Source: Lachnospiraceae bacterium
GTDB lineage: Bacteria; Bacillota; Clostridia; Lachnospirales; Lachnospiraceae
Assembly: GCA_902363555.1 (NCBI GenBank)
Contig: CABJAM010000001.1
Location: 1,116,001-1,180,000, forward strand
DNA: 64,000 nucleotides
Reading direction: 5' to 3'
A program made the translations under genes and the position numbers. Below the pieces are notes generated by a model. That model was not told where the DNA came from. It saw only the letters and a program-made list of their open reading frames with translations, and did not search any database. This document shows positions 25,660 to 34,929 of the stretch, in pieces (position 1 is the stretch's first letter; each line of letters begins with the position of its first letter).

Positions 25660-28155
25660 ATGAAAAATATCCGAAAAAAACTCTTATTTTCCGGTGCCTA
25701 TCTGCTCACCTTTGTGGCAGCGGTCATACTGACCTGTATGATTGAAAATTATGGCGTAAATTCCGGAAGCAGGGATACTTCCACGCGACGCCTCCCGTCG
25801 TTATATGTGAATTACAGCGAAAATATGATCAATGAAATGCAGGCCTATACGACAGAAATCGACTGCGGATATTTGCGCGATAGCGTGACGCCTTTAAATG
25901 ACGGCGGCATAGACATTGGATTGCGCAGTAACGGATACAGTATTACGGAAATGAAGTACAAGCTGACCAATGCGGCCAATGAATATGTGGTTGAGGAGGG
26001 GAATGTGGCTTCCGGCGGCGCCCAGGTGTTCAGGCTCTCCTTTACAAATCCACTGGCGGCGGACCGGGAATATTGTCTGACCCTGACCCTCACCGACGAG
26101 GAAGGACAGGCATTTTACTACTTTACCCGTGTGATTTCCGGTGAAGCCTATGAAACCGCCGAAAAGCTTCAGTTTGTATGGACATTTAATAAAAATACGA
26201 TGGACCCTGAAAAGGCTTCGGCGATAAATCCGTATCTGGAGCCCTCACCGGTCAATGACGATATGTCCTATACAAATATTGACATTAATTCCAATGTAAA
26301 TTCTGTGATGTGGGGCAAGCTTTCTCCGGCGGTGACCGGCGCTATGGCGACGAATATCAAAGCGATCACCTCCGATGCGGCCACGATTCAGCTCCTTTAT
26401 AAAGTTCAGGTATACGAGGACACCCAGTCCTATAAGGAATATTATGTCAACGAATATTACACGATCCAAAAATATGCGGATGGCTATCATCTGAAGGATT
26501 TTAAGCGGTCCTTAAATGAGATTCCAAAGGGCAATAATTTTTCTGTATCCGGCAATATGTTAAAGCTTGGGATAGTTCCTGAGAAGGCGCTGAATCTGGT
26601 CACGGGTACGACGGACAATGGTGACGTGGCGGCATTTGTGATGGATGGCCGGCTCTGGTATTACGACGTGACCGATAATCTGGTGTCCTGTGTGTTTACA
26701 ATGAACCAGAGTCAGAACAGCCGGGAATTTTACGGAAATTACCCCTATGGCATTAAAACACTGAGCATTGAGGAAAACGGAACGGTCTATTTTATTGTTT
26801 ACGGCTATATGACCGGCGGCAGCCATGAGGGTGAAAATGGTATAGCCGTCTATGCGTATGATTCAGTTTTAAATACGCTTGAGGAGGAGGCGTTCATACC
26901 CTCCAGCCGGGGCTGGGAAGTCCTGAAAATGAACATAAACAAGCTGGCATTTATGAATGAGGATCATCAGCTTTACCTGTGCCTGGACGATATTGTCTAT
27001 CGGATCGACTATACGAGCGGCCAGGTGCGCCCGGTGGTGGAGCAGTTGGATATTAATAATTACCGGCTCAGCGCCGACGGTACGATGCTGGCTATGCCCG
27101 ATTCGGTCAATGCAGCGGAAAATACAGGGATCACCGTCTATTATCTGGATACGGATGAAAAGAAAAATATCAGCGGGAACGGGCAGGCCGTGCGTCTGCT
27201 GGGCTTTTATGAAAATGATATCGTTTACGGAACGGCGGACGCTTCTTTAATTTATGAGGACAGCGACGGTTCGGAGGTCGTTCCCATGGACCGGATTTAT
27301 ATTGTGGACAGAGATCTGAACGTGATCCGTGAATACGGCGCCGATGGAAAGTATATTCTGGATGTGAAGTTTAACGACAGCTCCGTGGACATTACCCTGG
27401 CCGTGCGTTCGGGCAATGGCTATACATTGACGGAGGGCGATTATCTTGTGAGCAATAAAACCCAGGCGGAGGATAAAATTTCCCTGACCACAGTTTACGA
27501 TGATGTGCGCCGAAATGAGCTGTATTTAAAGCTGCCGGTTAATTCCCTGGCTAAGCCTTTGGCGCAGACCGCCAGAGTCCAGGATTTCCAGGAGTCCGTA
27601 TTTGAGATCGACGCGCAGCCGGCCTCAGATAAGTTTTATCTGTATACCGGTGATGGACTTTACAGGGATTACACGAGTCTGACCGATGCCATCGATGCCT
27701 GCACAAAGCCGACGGGGATTGTGGTCAGCGAAACGAAGCAGATCGTCTGGCAGAAATCTGTGAAAGCCGATACCGCCCGTCTGGAAATCCGCGAGATCGC
27801 CAACCGGGGATATATCGAATCGGTGACCAGGGCCATCTGTGCTTATGCGGAAGGCGCCGCTGAGGTCCAGGTGGACAGCTCCATGTCGCTGCGCCAGGCA
27901 CTTCAGGCCAATTTAACGGAGCACAGCGTAGTCAGCCTTAAGGGGCTGGATCTGGACGACGCTCTCTACTTTATATCCAGCGGCCGCCCGGTGGTGGCTA
28001 AGCTGCGGGAAAACGAATTTGTGCTCATCGTAGGTTATAACAGCGAGTATCTTCAGATCGGCGATCCGTCCACGGGCGAGATCAGCGACTGGAATTACCG
28101 GACGTATAAAACCGTGTTTGAAGAGCAGGGAAATATGTTTTTGAGCTATTATTAA
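25660..28155 (+). CDS. Large exported or membrane-anchored protein with beta-propeller-like and C39-like regions
   Basis: Protein of 831 residues with a signal anchor at about residues 8-27 (LLFSGAYLLTFVAAVILTCM). Residues about 40-700 are rich in Tyr, Asp, Asn and beta-strand patterns with repeated WYYDVTDNL and DDIVYRIDY-like blades, which suggests a beta-propeller. The last 115 residues (from about 716, IESVTRAICAYAEGAAEV) resemble a papain-like peptidase C39 domain: SLRQALQANL, ALYFISSGRPVVAKL, FVLIVGYN and LQIGDPSTGEI. I see no catalytic Cys at the N-terminus of that region, so it is likely a non-catalytic recognition domain. ATG 25660 has GGAG eight bases upstream. Function is unknown; it probably acts in the envelope. 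Confidence 0.75.
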   Translation: MKNIRKKLLFSGAYLLTFVAAVILTCMIENYGVNSGSRDTSTRRLPSLYVNYSENMINEMQAYTTEIDCGYLRDSVTPLNDGGIDIGLRSNGYSITEMKYKLTNAANEYVVEEGNVASGGAQVFRLSFTNPLAADREYCLTLTLTDEEGQAFYYFTRVISGEAYETAEKLQFVWTFNKNTMDPEKASAINPYLEPSPVNDDMSYTNIDINSNVNSVMWGKLSPAVTGAMATNIKAITSDAATIQLLYKVQVYEDTQSYKEYYVNEYYTIQKYADGYHLKDFKRSLNEIPKGNNFSVSGNMLKLGIVPEKALNLVTGTTDNGDVAAFVMDGRLWYYDVTDNLVSCVFTMNQSQNSREFYGNYPYGIKTLSIEENGTVYFIVYGYMTGGSHEGENGIAVYAYDSVLNTLEEEAFIPSSRGWEVLKMNINKLAFMNEDHQLYLCLDDIVYRIDYTSGQVRPVVEQLDINNYRLSADGTMLAMPDSVNAAENTGITVYYLDTDEKKNISGNGQAVRLLGFYENDIVYGTADASLIYEDSDGSEVVPMDRIYIVDRDLNVIREYGADGKYILDVKFNDSSVDITLAVRSGNGYTLTEGDYLVSNKTQAEDKISLTTVYDDVRRNELYLKLPVNSLAKPLAQTARVQDFQESVFEIDAQPASDKFYLYTGDGLYRDYTSLTDAIDACTKPTGIVVSETKQIVWQKSVKADTARLEIREIANRGYIESVTRAICAYAEGAAEVQVDSSMSLRQALQANLTEHSVVSLKGLDLDDALYFISSGRPVVAKLRENEFVLIVGYNSEYLQIGDPSTGEISDWNYRTYKTVFEEQGNMFLSYY

Positions 28156-28171
28156 AAATATGTAAAAAAAG

Positions 28172-28268
28172 TTGGAAATTTGGGCAATATATGTTAAGAT
28201 AATGTTTAAGTCAAATTTCAGGCATAACCGCGAACAATTCAGCTTTCTTTGTGGATGGCTGAATTGTT
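28172..28268 (+). promoter_or_regulatory. asnS promoter and leader hairpin
   Basis: TTGGAA (28172-28177), 17 bases, TAAGAT (28195-28200). The leader contains an 11-bp perfect stem AACAATTCAGC (28233-28243) / GCTGAATTGTT (28258-28268). It ends 33 bases before the start codon, like the 29-nt hairpin family, but its loop differs. No T-box specifier or antiterminator is recognisable. Confidence 0.65.
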
Positions 28269-28301
28269 ACAAAAAAAGAAACTGACGAGGAGGAAAATGT
28301 A

Positions 28302-29693
28302 ATGAAACTTTTGACAGTAAAAGAGCTGTACAAAGACAGCGCTAAATTTATCGGCCAGACTGTGGAAATCGGCGGCTGGCTCCGCAACATTCGTGACTCA
28401 AAGACGTTCGGGTTCCTCGTAATTAATGACGGAACTTATTTTCAGACACTTCAGGTCGTATTTACAGATAAATTAAATAATTTCAGTGATATATGTAAGC
28501 TTAATGTAGGCGCTGCTGTTATTGTAAAAGGAACACTGGTAGCCACACCCCAGGCGAAGCAGCCCTTTGAGGTGCAGGCTGACCGTGTTGTTGTGGAAGG
28601 CCCGTCCACTCCGGACTATCCGCTCCAGCCCAAGCGCCACACCCTTGAATATCTGCGGACGATGACCCATCTGCGCCCCAGAACGAACACCTTTCAGGCC
28701 GTATTTCGTGTGCGCTCCCTGATCGCCTATGCCATCCACAAGTTTTTCCAGGATCAGGATTTTGTCTACGTGCATACGCCGCTGATTACCGGAAGCGACT
28801 GCGAGGGTGCCGGTGAAATGTTCCAGGTAACGACGCTGGATCTGAACAACATACCAAAGACCGAGGACGGCGCTGTGGATTTCAAACAGGATTTCTTCAA
28901 CAAGCCGACCAACCTTACGGTCAGCGGCCAGCTCAACGGTGAAACGTACGCCATGGCTTTCCGCAATATTTACACCTTCGGCCCCACTTTCCGCGCTGAA
29001 AATTCCAACACGACCCGCCATGCAGCCGAGTTCTGGATGATCGAGCCGGAGATGGCTTTTGCCGATCTGAACGATAACATGGAAGTGGCTGAGCAGATGA
29101 TGAAATATATTATCAACTACGTCATGGAAAATGCTCCGGAGGAGATGGCTTTCTTCAACCAGTTTGTGGATAAGGGGCTGATCGACCGTCTAAACCATGT
29201 GGCCACCGCGGAATTTGCCCATGTGACCTACACGGAAGCTGTGGACATTCTTATGAAGAACAACGATAAGTTTGCCTATAAAGTAACCTGGGGTACCGAT
29301 CTTCAGACAGAACACGAGCGTTACCTCACCGAACAGGTCTTTAAAAGACCGGTATTTGTCACCGATTATCCGAAAGAGATCAAGGCTTTTTATATGAAGC
29401 TTAACGAGGATAACAAGACCGTGGCCGCCATGGATCTGCTTGTACCGGGCATTGGAGAGATCATTGGCGGAAGCCAGAGAGAGGACGACTACGATAAGCT
29501 TGTGGCCCGCATGGACGAGCTGGGGCTTAACAAAGAGGACTACGATTTCTATCTGGATCTGCGCAAATACGGTTCCGCCCGCCATTCCGGTTTTGGCCTT
29601 GGCTTTGAGCGCTGTGTTATGTATCTCACCGGTATGTCCAACATCCGCGATGTCATTCCATTCCCGCGGACGGTGAACAACTGCGAACTGTAA
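28302..29693 (+). CDS. asnS: Asparaginyl-tRNA synthetase
   Basis: Class IIb aminoacyl-tRNA synthetase charging tRNA-Asn in the cytoplasm, 463 residues. An N-terminal OB-fold anticodon-binding domain (VEIGGWLRNIRDSKTFGFLVI) covers about residues 20-100. The catalytic core shows motif 2 (FRAENSNTTRHAAEFWMIEPE-like region, about 230-250) and motif 3 (GSARHSGFGLGFERCVMY, near 430-447). HLRPRTNTFQAVFRVRS is characteristic of AsnRS. It is monocistronic, with its own promoter, leader hairpin and strong terminator. Confidence 0.97.
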   Translation: MKLLTVKELYKDSAKFIGQTVEIGGWLRNIRDSKTFGFLVINDGTYFQTLQVVFTDKLNNFSDICKLNVGAAVIVKGTLVATPQAKQPFEVQADRVVVEGPSTPDYPLQPKRHTLEYLRTMTHLRPRTNTFQAVFRVRSLIAYAIHKFFQDQDFVYVHTPLITGSDCEGAGEMFQVTTLDLNNIPKTEDGAVDFKQDFFNKPTNLTVSGQLNGETYAMAFRNIYTFGPTFRAENSNTTRHAAEFWMIEPEMAFADLNDNMEVAEQMMKYIINYVMENAPEEMAFFNQFVDKGLIDRLNHVATAEFAHVTYTEAVDILMKNNDKFAYKVTWGTDLQTEHERYLTEQVFKRPVFVTDYPKEIKAFYMKLNEDNKTVAAMDLLVPGIGEIIGGSQREDDYDKLVARMDELGLNKEDYDFYLDLRKYGSARHSGFGLGFERCVMYLTGMSNIRDVIPFPRTVNNCEL

Positions 29694-29772
29694 GCATCCA
29701 GCCGGGTAAGGCCAGTGTTCCATCTGCCCGGATGGAGCCAGGAGCCAGAAGCTGTTATTAATAAAGTCTTAC

Positions 29773-29821
29773 AAGGCCGCCGCACTAAGAGAACCCGTAA
29801 ATCTTAATGCGGCGGCCTTTT
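29773..29821 (+). terminator. asnS intrinsic terminator
   Basis: Long stem AAGGCCGCCGCA...TAAGA paired with TCTTA...TGCGGCGGCCTT and a short T-tract. The dispersed repeat begins at its last T. Confidence 0.9.
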
Positions 29822-30005
29822 GCGCGAAGCAACGAGCCACAAAGGGGAGCTAGCTCACCTTTGCGGCGACTGCCGCGACCCGTCGAAGCGGAGCGTAGAC
29901 GGGTGCACGAAGCAACGAGCCACAAAAGGGGAGCTAGCTCCCCTTTGCGGCGACTGCCGCGACCCGTCGGAGCGGAGCGTAGACGGGTGCACGAAGCAAC
30001 GAAAC
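29822..30005 (+). repeat. Two tandem 83/84-bp structured repeats plus a partial third
   Basis: Units begin at 29826 and 29909 (GAAGCAACGAGCC), and a truncated third begins at 29993. Each full unit holds three hairpins: GGGGAGC / GCTCCCC, GCGGC-GACT-GCCGC, and ACCCGTC / GACGGGT. A diverged single copy lies at 48526-48613 and a fragment at 8256-8279, all following terminators. The partial third copy merges into the ribosome site of the SbcD-like gene. Confidence 0.9.
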
Positions 30006-30022
30006 GGGGAGGGATGACACGT

Positions 30023-31126
30023 ATGAAGTTTTATCATCTGGCCGACATCCATCTGGGGGCTGAGCCGGACCGGGGGATGCCCTGGTCAAAGGCCCGGGCG
30101 CAGGAGCTTTACAAGAGCTTTTATAATGTCCTTGACCGGGCAAAGGTGGAGCAGGTCGATCTGGTTTTGATCAGCGGCGATCTTTTCCACCGCCAGCCGC
30201 TGAAACGGGAGCTGAAGGAGATCAATTATCATTTTGGAAAAATCGCTCCGGTGCAGGTCGTCATCATTGCCGGAAACCATGATTATATAAAAAAAGACTC
30301 GAATTATGTAAACTTCCCATGGAATGATAATGTCTGTTTTATTACTGACGCCCTGTGCCGGAGCGTTTATTTTGAAAATCTTAACACCTGTGTTTATGGG
30401 CTGAGCTATCATAATTATGAAATAACCGCCGGTCTCTACGATGGGATGAAGCCGCAGCGGAGGGCTGAGGGCAGTACACATATATTATTGGCCCATGGCG
30501 GAGACGAAAAGCATATCCCCATAGCCTGGCAGGCGCTAAATAGCGCAGGATTTGATTATGTGGCGCTGGGGCATATCCACCGCCCGCAAATATTTAAAAG
30601 CCGTCGTATGGCTTATGCGGGAGCTCTGGAGCCGATTGATAAAAATGACGAGGGCCCTCATGGATTTATTGAGGGAATCTGCGAAAATCATCAGACGAGC
30701 ATCCGGTTTGTACCATGGGCAAAGCGGAGTTATGTAAACATGGATGTGGCCGTCAAACCGCAAATGTCCTGGGAGGAAATCAAGGACCAGATCACCGCAC
30801 AGATCCGGGATGAACAGCGCACTGCCGTGGTGGGCGGTGCAGGCGGACATCGGAGCCGGGGTATTTACAAAATTCGGCTCCAGGGCTTTAAGGATGTGGA
30901 TTTTGTCTATGATACAGACGAACTCTACGGTCTGGGCGATGTGGTATCGGTTATGGATGATCTGGAATATGATCTGGATTTTGACAGCCTTTATGAAGCC
31001 AATAAGGACAATCTGCTGGGCCACTTTATCGAGCGGGTCCGTCAGCTTGATATGGATGAAACGAAACGCAAAAAAGTGTTGTATTATGGATTTAACGCAC
31101 TTTACAGGACAGGAGAGCAGCCATGA
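30023..31126 (+). CDS. SbcD/YhaO-like metallophosphoesterase (DNA repair exonuclease subunit)
   Basis: Calcineurin-like phosphoesterase of 367 residues, expected to be the nuclease subunit of an SbcCD/Mre11-type DNA-end processing complex. Metal motifs are ADIHLG (7-12), ISGDLFHR, AGNHDY, LLAHGGDEKH and ALGHIHRPQ, in the family's order. The start at 30023 is about ten bases after GGGGAGGG; a nearer ATG at 30014 abuts that site and is less likely. The long upstream frame runs through the tandem repeat and is not coding. It overlaps the ATPase gene by four bases, so the pair is coupled. Confidence 0.9.
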   Translation: MKFYHLADIHLGAEPDRGMPWSKARAQELYKSFYNVLDRAKVEQVDLVLISGDLFHRQPLKRELKEINYHFGKIAPVQVVIIAGNHDYIKKDSNYVNFPWNDNVCFITDALCRSVYFENLNTCVYGLSYHNYEITAGLYDGMKPQRRAEGSTHILLAHGGDEKHIPIAWQALNSAGFDYVALGHIHRPQIFKSRRMAYAGALEPIDKNDEGPHGFIEGICENHQTSIRFVPWAKRSYVNMDVAVKPQMSWEEIKDQITAQIRDEQRTAVVGGAGGHRSRGIYKIRLQGFKDVDFVYDTDELYGLGDVVSVMDDLEYDLDFDSLYEANKDNLLGHFIERVRQLDMDETKRKKVLYYGFNALYRTGEQP

Positions 31127-33156
31127 TTATCAGAGAATTGAATCTGACGCATTTTGGAAAATTTCAAAACATGGATATTGAGCTGGGTCCGAGAATGAAT
31201 ATCATCTATGGCTCCAATGAGGCGGGCAAGTCCACGGTCCATGCGTTTATCCATGCGATGCTTTTTGGCGCGCGGCGTATGCGGGGGCGGGCCGCTGCAT
31301 CGGATATGTACAGCCGTTATCAGCCGTGGGATAATAAGACCAGCTATGAAGGAACACTGATTTTTGAATATGAGGGCAGGCGCTACCGGCTATACCGGAA
31401 TTTTTACAGGGAGGAACAGTCGGTCCATCTGGTGGACCTGGCTCCTGGCCGGGAAATCGATCTGCCGGGCGGTGTGATCAGTGACTTTATTCCCGGGCTT
31501 ACGGAGGAAAATTTCAAAAATACGGTCAGTATTTCCCAAATGAAGACGCCCATGGACGACCAGTTTTCCTTATCGCTGCAAAGCTATGCCGCCAATATGT
31601 CCATGACCGGCACTCAAAATCTCCATCTTGGCCGGGCATTGGACTACTTAAAGCAGGAAAAAAGGAAGCTGGCCCGAAGCTCTGCCGCAGATTCCATTGC
31701 GGAGCTGACAGAGAAGATACGGGAGCTGGAGACGGATCTGGGGGGCGGGGCAGCAGGCGGTGTGGGGGCGTTGACTTCGGCGTTGGCCGCCGCACAGAGC
31801 CGGCAAAAGAGCCTGGCAGAGCAGCAGGCCCGATGTCAGGTCAGTGAAGGAATGCTGCTCCAGCAGGAAATGCAGCTAAAGCAGGAGCTGGCCCAGATAA
31901 AGGAGACGCAGGCAAAGCTGGCCGGAGAGGCGTCCGCCTTGCGGGCTGCCGCCCGTGAGGCAGGTGGCGGCGAGCGGTCCTCCGGATGTGCGGAGCCGCA
32001 GGCGCGCAGGGCAGCGGAATCGCAGGCTCGCGTTGAGTCGCCGGGGCGCGGAAAATCGGAATGGCAGGGGCGCCAGGAGCCGCGGGAGCGCGGGGAATCC
32101 GAATGGCAATCGCGCAGCAACTCGGAAGCGTCTGGAAGCTTCAAGTTGGGCATTGCCGTGGTTATAATAAGTATATTGGCTGCGATCATGGCCATATTCT
32201 TCAAGGGTCGCTTACCATCCCTGGTTCTGTACAGTATTTTTGCAATATGTGTCCTGGGGCTTATCGTCGGTATACTTGCAGGACTTCGCGCCTTCCGTTC
32301 ATCGTACAGATCCGTTGAACGAGCTCGGGAAAGTTCTGATGCCTGGCCCGATACGAAGGATAATATGGACGATATCCCGGATTATGCCTGGGGCGATCCG
32401 GAGACTGGCAAAGAGAATACGGAAAACGACCGCTTACAGAAAAGCTTACAGCAGGAAGCCCGTATAAGCCGCAGTCTTGAAGAAAACGCCCGGAAAATCC
32501 GTCGCCTGTCTGAGCAAAAGGCGGAACTGGCCTCGGCCGCAGCCCAGCAGAACCGGGAATATGAGGAGCTGCGCAGGCAGCTTGAAAAGCAAAACTGGGA
32601 GCAGGAGAAAAGAAATGAGCTAAACAACCGACTGGAGGACTACCGGGAAGCATTGGAATCGGCCCGGGCCGCACAAAAGCAGATAAATCAGGAGCTGGAC
32701 TGTGTCCAGACTGCTCAGGACATTATCGAAGCCCTGTCCAGTGAAATCCACGATAATTTCGGAACACAGCTCAACGCTTCTGTAGAAAAAACTATGCAGG
32801 AAATCACAGGCAGCAGCCGTCGATTCTCTTTGAGCCGTGACTTTAAAATATCCGTAGACAATTCACGAGACTATGTAGATATGGACCGTCTCAGCAAAGG
32901 AACCACCGACCAGTTGTACCTGTCACTGCGTCTAAATGCCGCTCAACTCCTGTTTGGCCGTCGAAGCATGCCTCTGATCCTGGACGACACCTTCGCCTAC
33001 TATGACGACGACCGGCTAAAAGCCTTACTGCAATGGCTCATGGACCACTACACCGGACAAATTCTCCTCCTGACGTGCCACCACCGCGAAGAAAATATAC
33101 TCGAAGCCCTAAATTTTGATTATAATTATGTAAACCTAGATTCGACCCAAATGTAA
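31123..33156 (+). CDS. SbcC/YhaN-like AAA ATPase with membrane-spanning middle and low-complexity insert
   Basis: RecF/SMC-type ATPase partner of the phosphoesterase, 677 residues. The N-terminal half-site has YGSNEAGKST (about 30-39). A coiled coil (about 180-280) is followed by an Arg/Glu/Ser/Gly-rich insert (about 285-338, with ESQARVESPGRGKSEWQ) and two hydrophobic helices (about 343-390, IAVVIISILAAIMAIF and LVLYSIFAICVLGLIV), as in YhaN proteins. A second coiled coil follows, and the C-terminal half has LSKGTTDQLYLSLRL and LILDDTFAYYDD. A tethered DNA-end processing role is inferred. The insert is probably an in-frame expansion of GC-rich DNA. Confidence 0.88.
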   Translation: MIIRELNLTHFGKFQNMDIELGPRMNIIYGSNEAGKSTVHAFIHAMLFGARRMRGRAAASDMYSRYQPWDNKTSYEGTLIFEYEGRRYRLYRNFYREEQSVHLVDLAPGREIDLPGGVISDFIPGLTEENFKNTVSISQMKTPMDDQFSLSLQSYAANMSMTGTQNLHLGRALDYLKQEKRKLARSSAADSIAELTEKIRELETDLGGGAAGGVGALTSALAAAQSRQKSLAEQQARCQVSEGMLLQQEMQLKQELAQIKETQAKLAGEASALRAAAREAGGGERSSGCAEPQARRAAESQARVESPGRGKSEWQGRQEPRERGESEWQSRSNSEASGSFKLGIAVVIISILAAIMAIFFKGRLPSLVLYSIFAICVLGLIVGILAGLRAFRSSYRSVERARESSDAWPDTKDNMDDIPDYAWGDPETGKENTENDRLQKSLQQEARISRSLEENARKIRRLSEQKAELASAAAQQNREYEELRRQLEKQNWEQEKRNELNNRLEDYREALESARAAQKQINQELDCVQTAQDIIEALSSEIHDNFGTQLNASVEKTMQEITGSSRRFSLSRDFKISVDNSRDYVDMDRLSKGTTDQLYLSLRLNAAQLLFGRRSMPLILDDTFAYYDDDRLKALLQWLMDHYTGQILLLTCHHREENILEALNFDYNYVNLDSTQM

Positions 33157-33195
33157 AATTGCGTAAACGCAGATTCAACACAAGTGTAAATAGGA

Positions 33196-33264
33196 CTGCC
33201 GCGCCACATGGTTTTTAACTCCGGACCATCTTCGGTCCAGTATCAAAGCCATGCGGCGCGGCAG
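33196..33264. terminator. Branched terminator between convergent genes
   Basis: Outer stem CTGCCGCGCC / GGCGCGGCAG, second segment CATGG / CCATG, inner hairpin GGACC / GGTCC with a TTCG-type loop. Moderate T content follows on the + strand. It lies between the SbcC-like gene and prs. Confidence 0.75.
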
Positions 33265-33283
33265 CCCCTTTATTCATAAAAAA

Positions 33284-34462
33284 TTACATTTCACCTTTAC
33301 GGTATTTTTCCAACAGAGCATCAATCTTATCATACGGGTCCAGCAGGCTGCTGATTGAGTGGTCGTGATTCAGAGAATCAATAAGCAGCGCCACATACTT
33401 GCTAAGGTCCACGCTGACATAGTAATCACGGCTTAAAAGCTCAGGACTTTGATAAATCACATTGGTTGTCAGCACCTTATCAATTAATCCGTCCTCAACG
33501 TACTTATCAAAAGCGGCCATACCATTGGTAAACAGACCGAAGGTGGCAGCCACAAAAACACGTCTTGCTTTGCGTTTCTTCAATTCCTTAGCCACATCCA
33601 GCATACTTTCGCCGGAGGAGATCATATCGTCCACGATAAGAACATCCTTGCCTTCCACAGAGTCACCAAGGAACTCATGGGCAATGATCGGATTACGGCC
33701 ATTGACGATAACTGTATAGTCACGGCGTTTATAGAACATACCCACATCCACGCCGAGAACTGTTCCGTAGTAGACAGCCCGGCTCATAGCGCCTTCATCC
33801 GGGCTGATGACCATGAGGTGGTCGCTGTCGATGTGCATATCCTCCACATTCTGGCAGAGCGCTTTGATAAACTGATAGGTCGGCTGGATATTATCAAAAC
33901 CGCTTAATGGGATCGCATTTTGTACACGGGGATCGTGTGCGTCAAAGGTGAGGATATTTTCAACACCCATATCGTTTAATTCCTTCAGAGCCAGAGCGCA
34001 GTCCAAAGACTCTCTTTTGGAGCGCTTATGCTGGCGGCTTTCGTAAAGGAAGGGCATGATCACGTTAATGCGGCGGGCTTTACCGGCCACGGCGGCAATA
34101 ATACGTTTCAAATCGGCAAAGTGGTCATCCGGGGACATCCGGTTTACATGGCCGCATAAGGAATACTTAATGTTATAGTTGGTCACATCTACGAGCAGAT
34201 ACAGGTCCTTACCGCGGACAGATTCGTTGATCGTGCCTTTGGCCTCGCCGCTTCCGAAGCGGGAGCATTTTGCGTCGATCACGTAGTTATCGCTCTGGTA
34301 TCCCTCAAAGTGGATGGATGACATGTGGTCGCCATTTCTCTCCTTGCGCCAGGATACAATGTAGTCATTGACGCGTTCCCCAAGCTCCCTGCAGCTTTCC
34401 AGGGGAATAATTCCCAGTTCTCCAACCGGTATAGTTTCCTCAAAATCGTCAATTGGGTTCAT
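33284..34462 (-). CDS. prs: Ribose-phosphate pyrophosphokinase
   Basis: Makes PRPP from ribose 5-phosphate and ATP for nucleotide, His and Trp synthesis. It has 392 residues, about 75 more than classical Prs, with an N-terminal extension (about 1-60) and a diverged first domain; this long form occurs in Clostridia. The catalytic flexible-loop region is PFLYESRQHKRSKRES, the dimer segment is ILTFDAHDPRVQN, and the PRPP loop is VLIVDDMISSGES at about residue 275. GGAGG lies six bases before the ATG. Two perfect DnaA boxes lie about 290-330 bases upstream. Confidence 0.93.
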   Translation of the reverse strand: MNPIDDFEETIPVGELGIIPLESCRELGERVNDYIVSWRKERNGDHMSSIHFEGYQSDNYVIDAKCSRFGSGEAKGTINESVRGKDLYLLVDVTNYNIKYSLCGHVNRMSPDDHFADLKRIIAAVAGKARRINVIMPFLYESRQHKRSKRESLDCALALKELNDMGVENILTFDAHDPRVQNAIPLSGFDNIQPTYQFIKALCQNVEDMHIDSDHLMVISPDEGAMSRAVYYGTVLGVDVGMFYKRRDYTVIVNGRNPIIAHEFLGDSVEGKDVLIVDDMISSGESMLDVAKELKKRKARRVFVAATFGLFTNGMAAFDKYVEDGLIDKVLTTNVIYQSPELLSRDYYVSVDLSKYVALLIDSLNHDHSISSLLDPYDKIDALLEKYRKGEM

Positions 34463-34752
34463 GATTTACCTCCATGATAAATGTGTGCGTTTAATCCCCG
34501 GGGCTTGGACTGGTGGTTACAGACCAAAAGCCAGAAGCGCCCGTATGGGTATATTATCCCACTGAAGCATACCGCAGCTCCCTAAAACGCCGGGCGAAGC
34601 GTGTATGTTCAGTAAAAATACGAAATTTATTCCGGCAATAAATCGCCGGAGCATAACCATTGTAAACAAGAAAGTCCAATAAAACAAGTCAAAAAATCGA
34701 TATTTGCCATAATTTGTCGAATTTTGTACGGTTCCACAAAAATCTGCTGTTT

Positions 34753-34792
34753 TGTGGATAAATTCCCACAAAATTGCTCAAACTGTGGATAA
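34753..34792 (-). promoter_or_regulatory. Two perfect DnaA boxes in the prs/helicase-loader gap
   Basis: TGTGGATAA (complement of TTATCCACA) at 34753-34761 and 34784-34792, 31 bases apart and in the same orientation. The whole gap 34463-34929 has no credible gene; its middle is AT-rich. It also holds a possible prs promoter near 34660-34690 (TACAAT on the minus strand) that I cannot confirm. Confidence 0.7.
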
Positions 34793-34929
34793 ATGTAACG
34801 AATCAGACCTGTCTGTGTATTTACTGCGCGGACCGGCTGAAATTCTGCGCTTGAACGCGCATAGGCAACCGATACACAGATGCTATGAAAGCTATCACGT
34901 GTGAACGCGTTTACTTTCCTGGGTTTATT

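Noticed and set aside
28172..28301. T-box riboswitch upstream of asnS
   Set aside because: The leader is only about 100 bases, with no recognisable T-box sequence or antiterminator.
29822..30005. CRISPR array
   Set aside because: Only two full units without unique spacers; the repeat is itself 83-84 bp and structured.
29807..30022. N-terminal extension of the SbcD-like protein
   Set aside because: The extra frame is translated tandem repeat; the family begins at MKFYHLADIHLG.
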